Shown: in pieces, positions 30,826-31,122 of the stretch | Layout of the letters: the number at the start of each line of letters is the position of its first letter | Numbering within the stretch: position 1 is the first letter of the stretch | DNA from: JAKAGZ01 sp035266865 | GTDB lineage: Bacteria; Bacteroidota; Ignavibacteria; Ignavibacteriales; Ignavibacteriaceae | Direction of reading: 5' to 3' | Length of the DNA stretch: 31,122 nt | Assembly: GCA_035266865.1 (NCBI GenBank) | Contig: DATFMR010000097.1 | Location: forward strand, 1-31,122 | Translations under genes and position numbers: made by a program | Notes under the pieces: model-generated | What the model saw: only the letters and a program-made list of their open reading frames with translations | Databases searched by the model: none | Told to the model about the DNA's origin: nothing

Positions 30826-31122
30826 ATGTTCACTTACAAAAAACTAGTAAATTTTTACGATTGTGATCCGGCGGGAATTCTTTTTTACGCAAGGATCTAT
30901 GAATTAACTCACTCAGCATATGAAGGTATGATAGAGAGTCTGAACCTGGACGAAGATTATTGGGCAAATGATGATTATGTCGTTCCGATAATTCACAGTG
31001 AAGCAAAATACAGGAATCCAATTACTTTTGGGCAGGAAATAACGATTAATTTATCTGTTACCCAGCTTAAAAATTCATCCTTTGAATTACAATATGAATG
31101 CATAAATGAAAATGATGAATTA
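30826..31122 (+). CDS. Hotdog-fold acyl-CoA thioesterase, N-terminal part (3' truncated by window)
   Basis: 99 residues visible, open to the end of the window. FYDCDPAGILFYARIYELTHSAYE is, in shorter terms, the 4HBT signature: catalytic Asp in DCDPAGI followed by FYARIYE. This resembles the YbgC/4-hydroxybenzoyl-CoA and DHNA-CoA thioesterases, so a menaquinone-pathway hydrolase is possible but not shown. ATG start with GCAGGG shortly upstream. Confidence 0.8.
   Translation, partial: MFTYKKLVNFYDCDPAGILFYARIYELTHSAYEGMIESLNLDEDYWANDDYVVPIIHSEAKYRNPITFGQEITINLSVTQLKNSSFELQYECINENDEL

Noticed and set aside
30830..31021. Minus-strand 63-codon frame at the right end
   Set aside because: It is antisense to the hotdog thioesterase frame, which has the clear motif and ribosome binding site.
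1..31122. tRNA, rRNA, CRISPR array, insertion sequence or phage genes
   Set aside because: Looked for characteristic repeats, T-loop sequence and transposase or integrase motifs on both strands; none seen.

Overview
The window is AT-rich with low-GC coding bias. The gene set suggests a bacterium of the Bacteroidota/Chlorobi side of the tree, possibly Ignavibacteria-like: a short primary sigma factor without region 1.1, an archaeal-type aspartate-semialdehyde dehydrogenase, a bacilliredoxin of the YtxJ type and very heme-rich quinone-linked cytochromes. This placement is inferred from the protein families; no rRNA or tRNA gene is visible.

Layout, left to right. (1) 1-9804, mixed housekeeping: the end of a dipeptidyl-peptidase IV-like S9 peptidase, a shared bidirectional terminator, the primary sigma factor, a small membrane protein, a POT-like MFS transporter, a trypsin-like lipoprotein, a YtxJ protein, a ClC chloride channel/transporter with CBS and TrkA-C domains, and a DUF2339 membrane protein. 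(2) 9905-19869, all on the minus strand: a dense respiratory cluster. In order of transcription it holds a previously unlisted 25-residue membrane peptide with a strong ribosome binding site, a 13-heme cytochrome c fused to a cytochrome b (CbcL-like), a 19-heme membrane-anchored cytochrome coupled to a separate cytochrome b, a heptaheme NapC/NirT protein resembling Geobacter ImcH, and then a bc complex (Rieske, cytochrome b) whose third subunit is an 11-heme cytochrome instead of cytochrome c1. Together the four c-type proteins carry 49 CXXCH and one CX3CH motif. (3) 20080-25329, minus strand: orphan ParA ATPase, GNAT, UspA, a degenerate receiver, and a PAS histidine kinase/NtrC-type regulator pair. 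(4) 25330-25893: no protein gene, but a strongly structured stretch ending in a plus-strand terminator, read here as an unidentified non-coding RNA convergent to thrC. (5) 25894-29180: the threonine operon asd-thrB-thrC, with 1-bp gaps. (6) 29332-31122: a nitrilase-superfamily amidase, a peroxiredoxin gene broken by one stop and two frameshifts, and the start of a hotdog thioesterase.

Working together: the cytochrome cluster looks like several parallel routes from the menaquinone pool to periplasmic multiheme cytochromes. Geobacter uses CbcL-, ImcH- and bc-type (Cbc) routes for acceptors of different potential; here such modules sit side by side. No outer-membrane conduit or terminal reductase is in the window, so the final acceptor is unknown. 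The kinase/NtrC pair and a poor sigma-54-like site upstream of the cytochrome operon hint at regulation but do not prove it. Several genes start with TTG and many ribosome binding sites are of a GGGG type, so starts were chosen by context.
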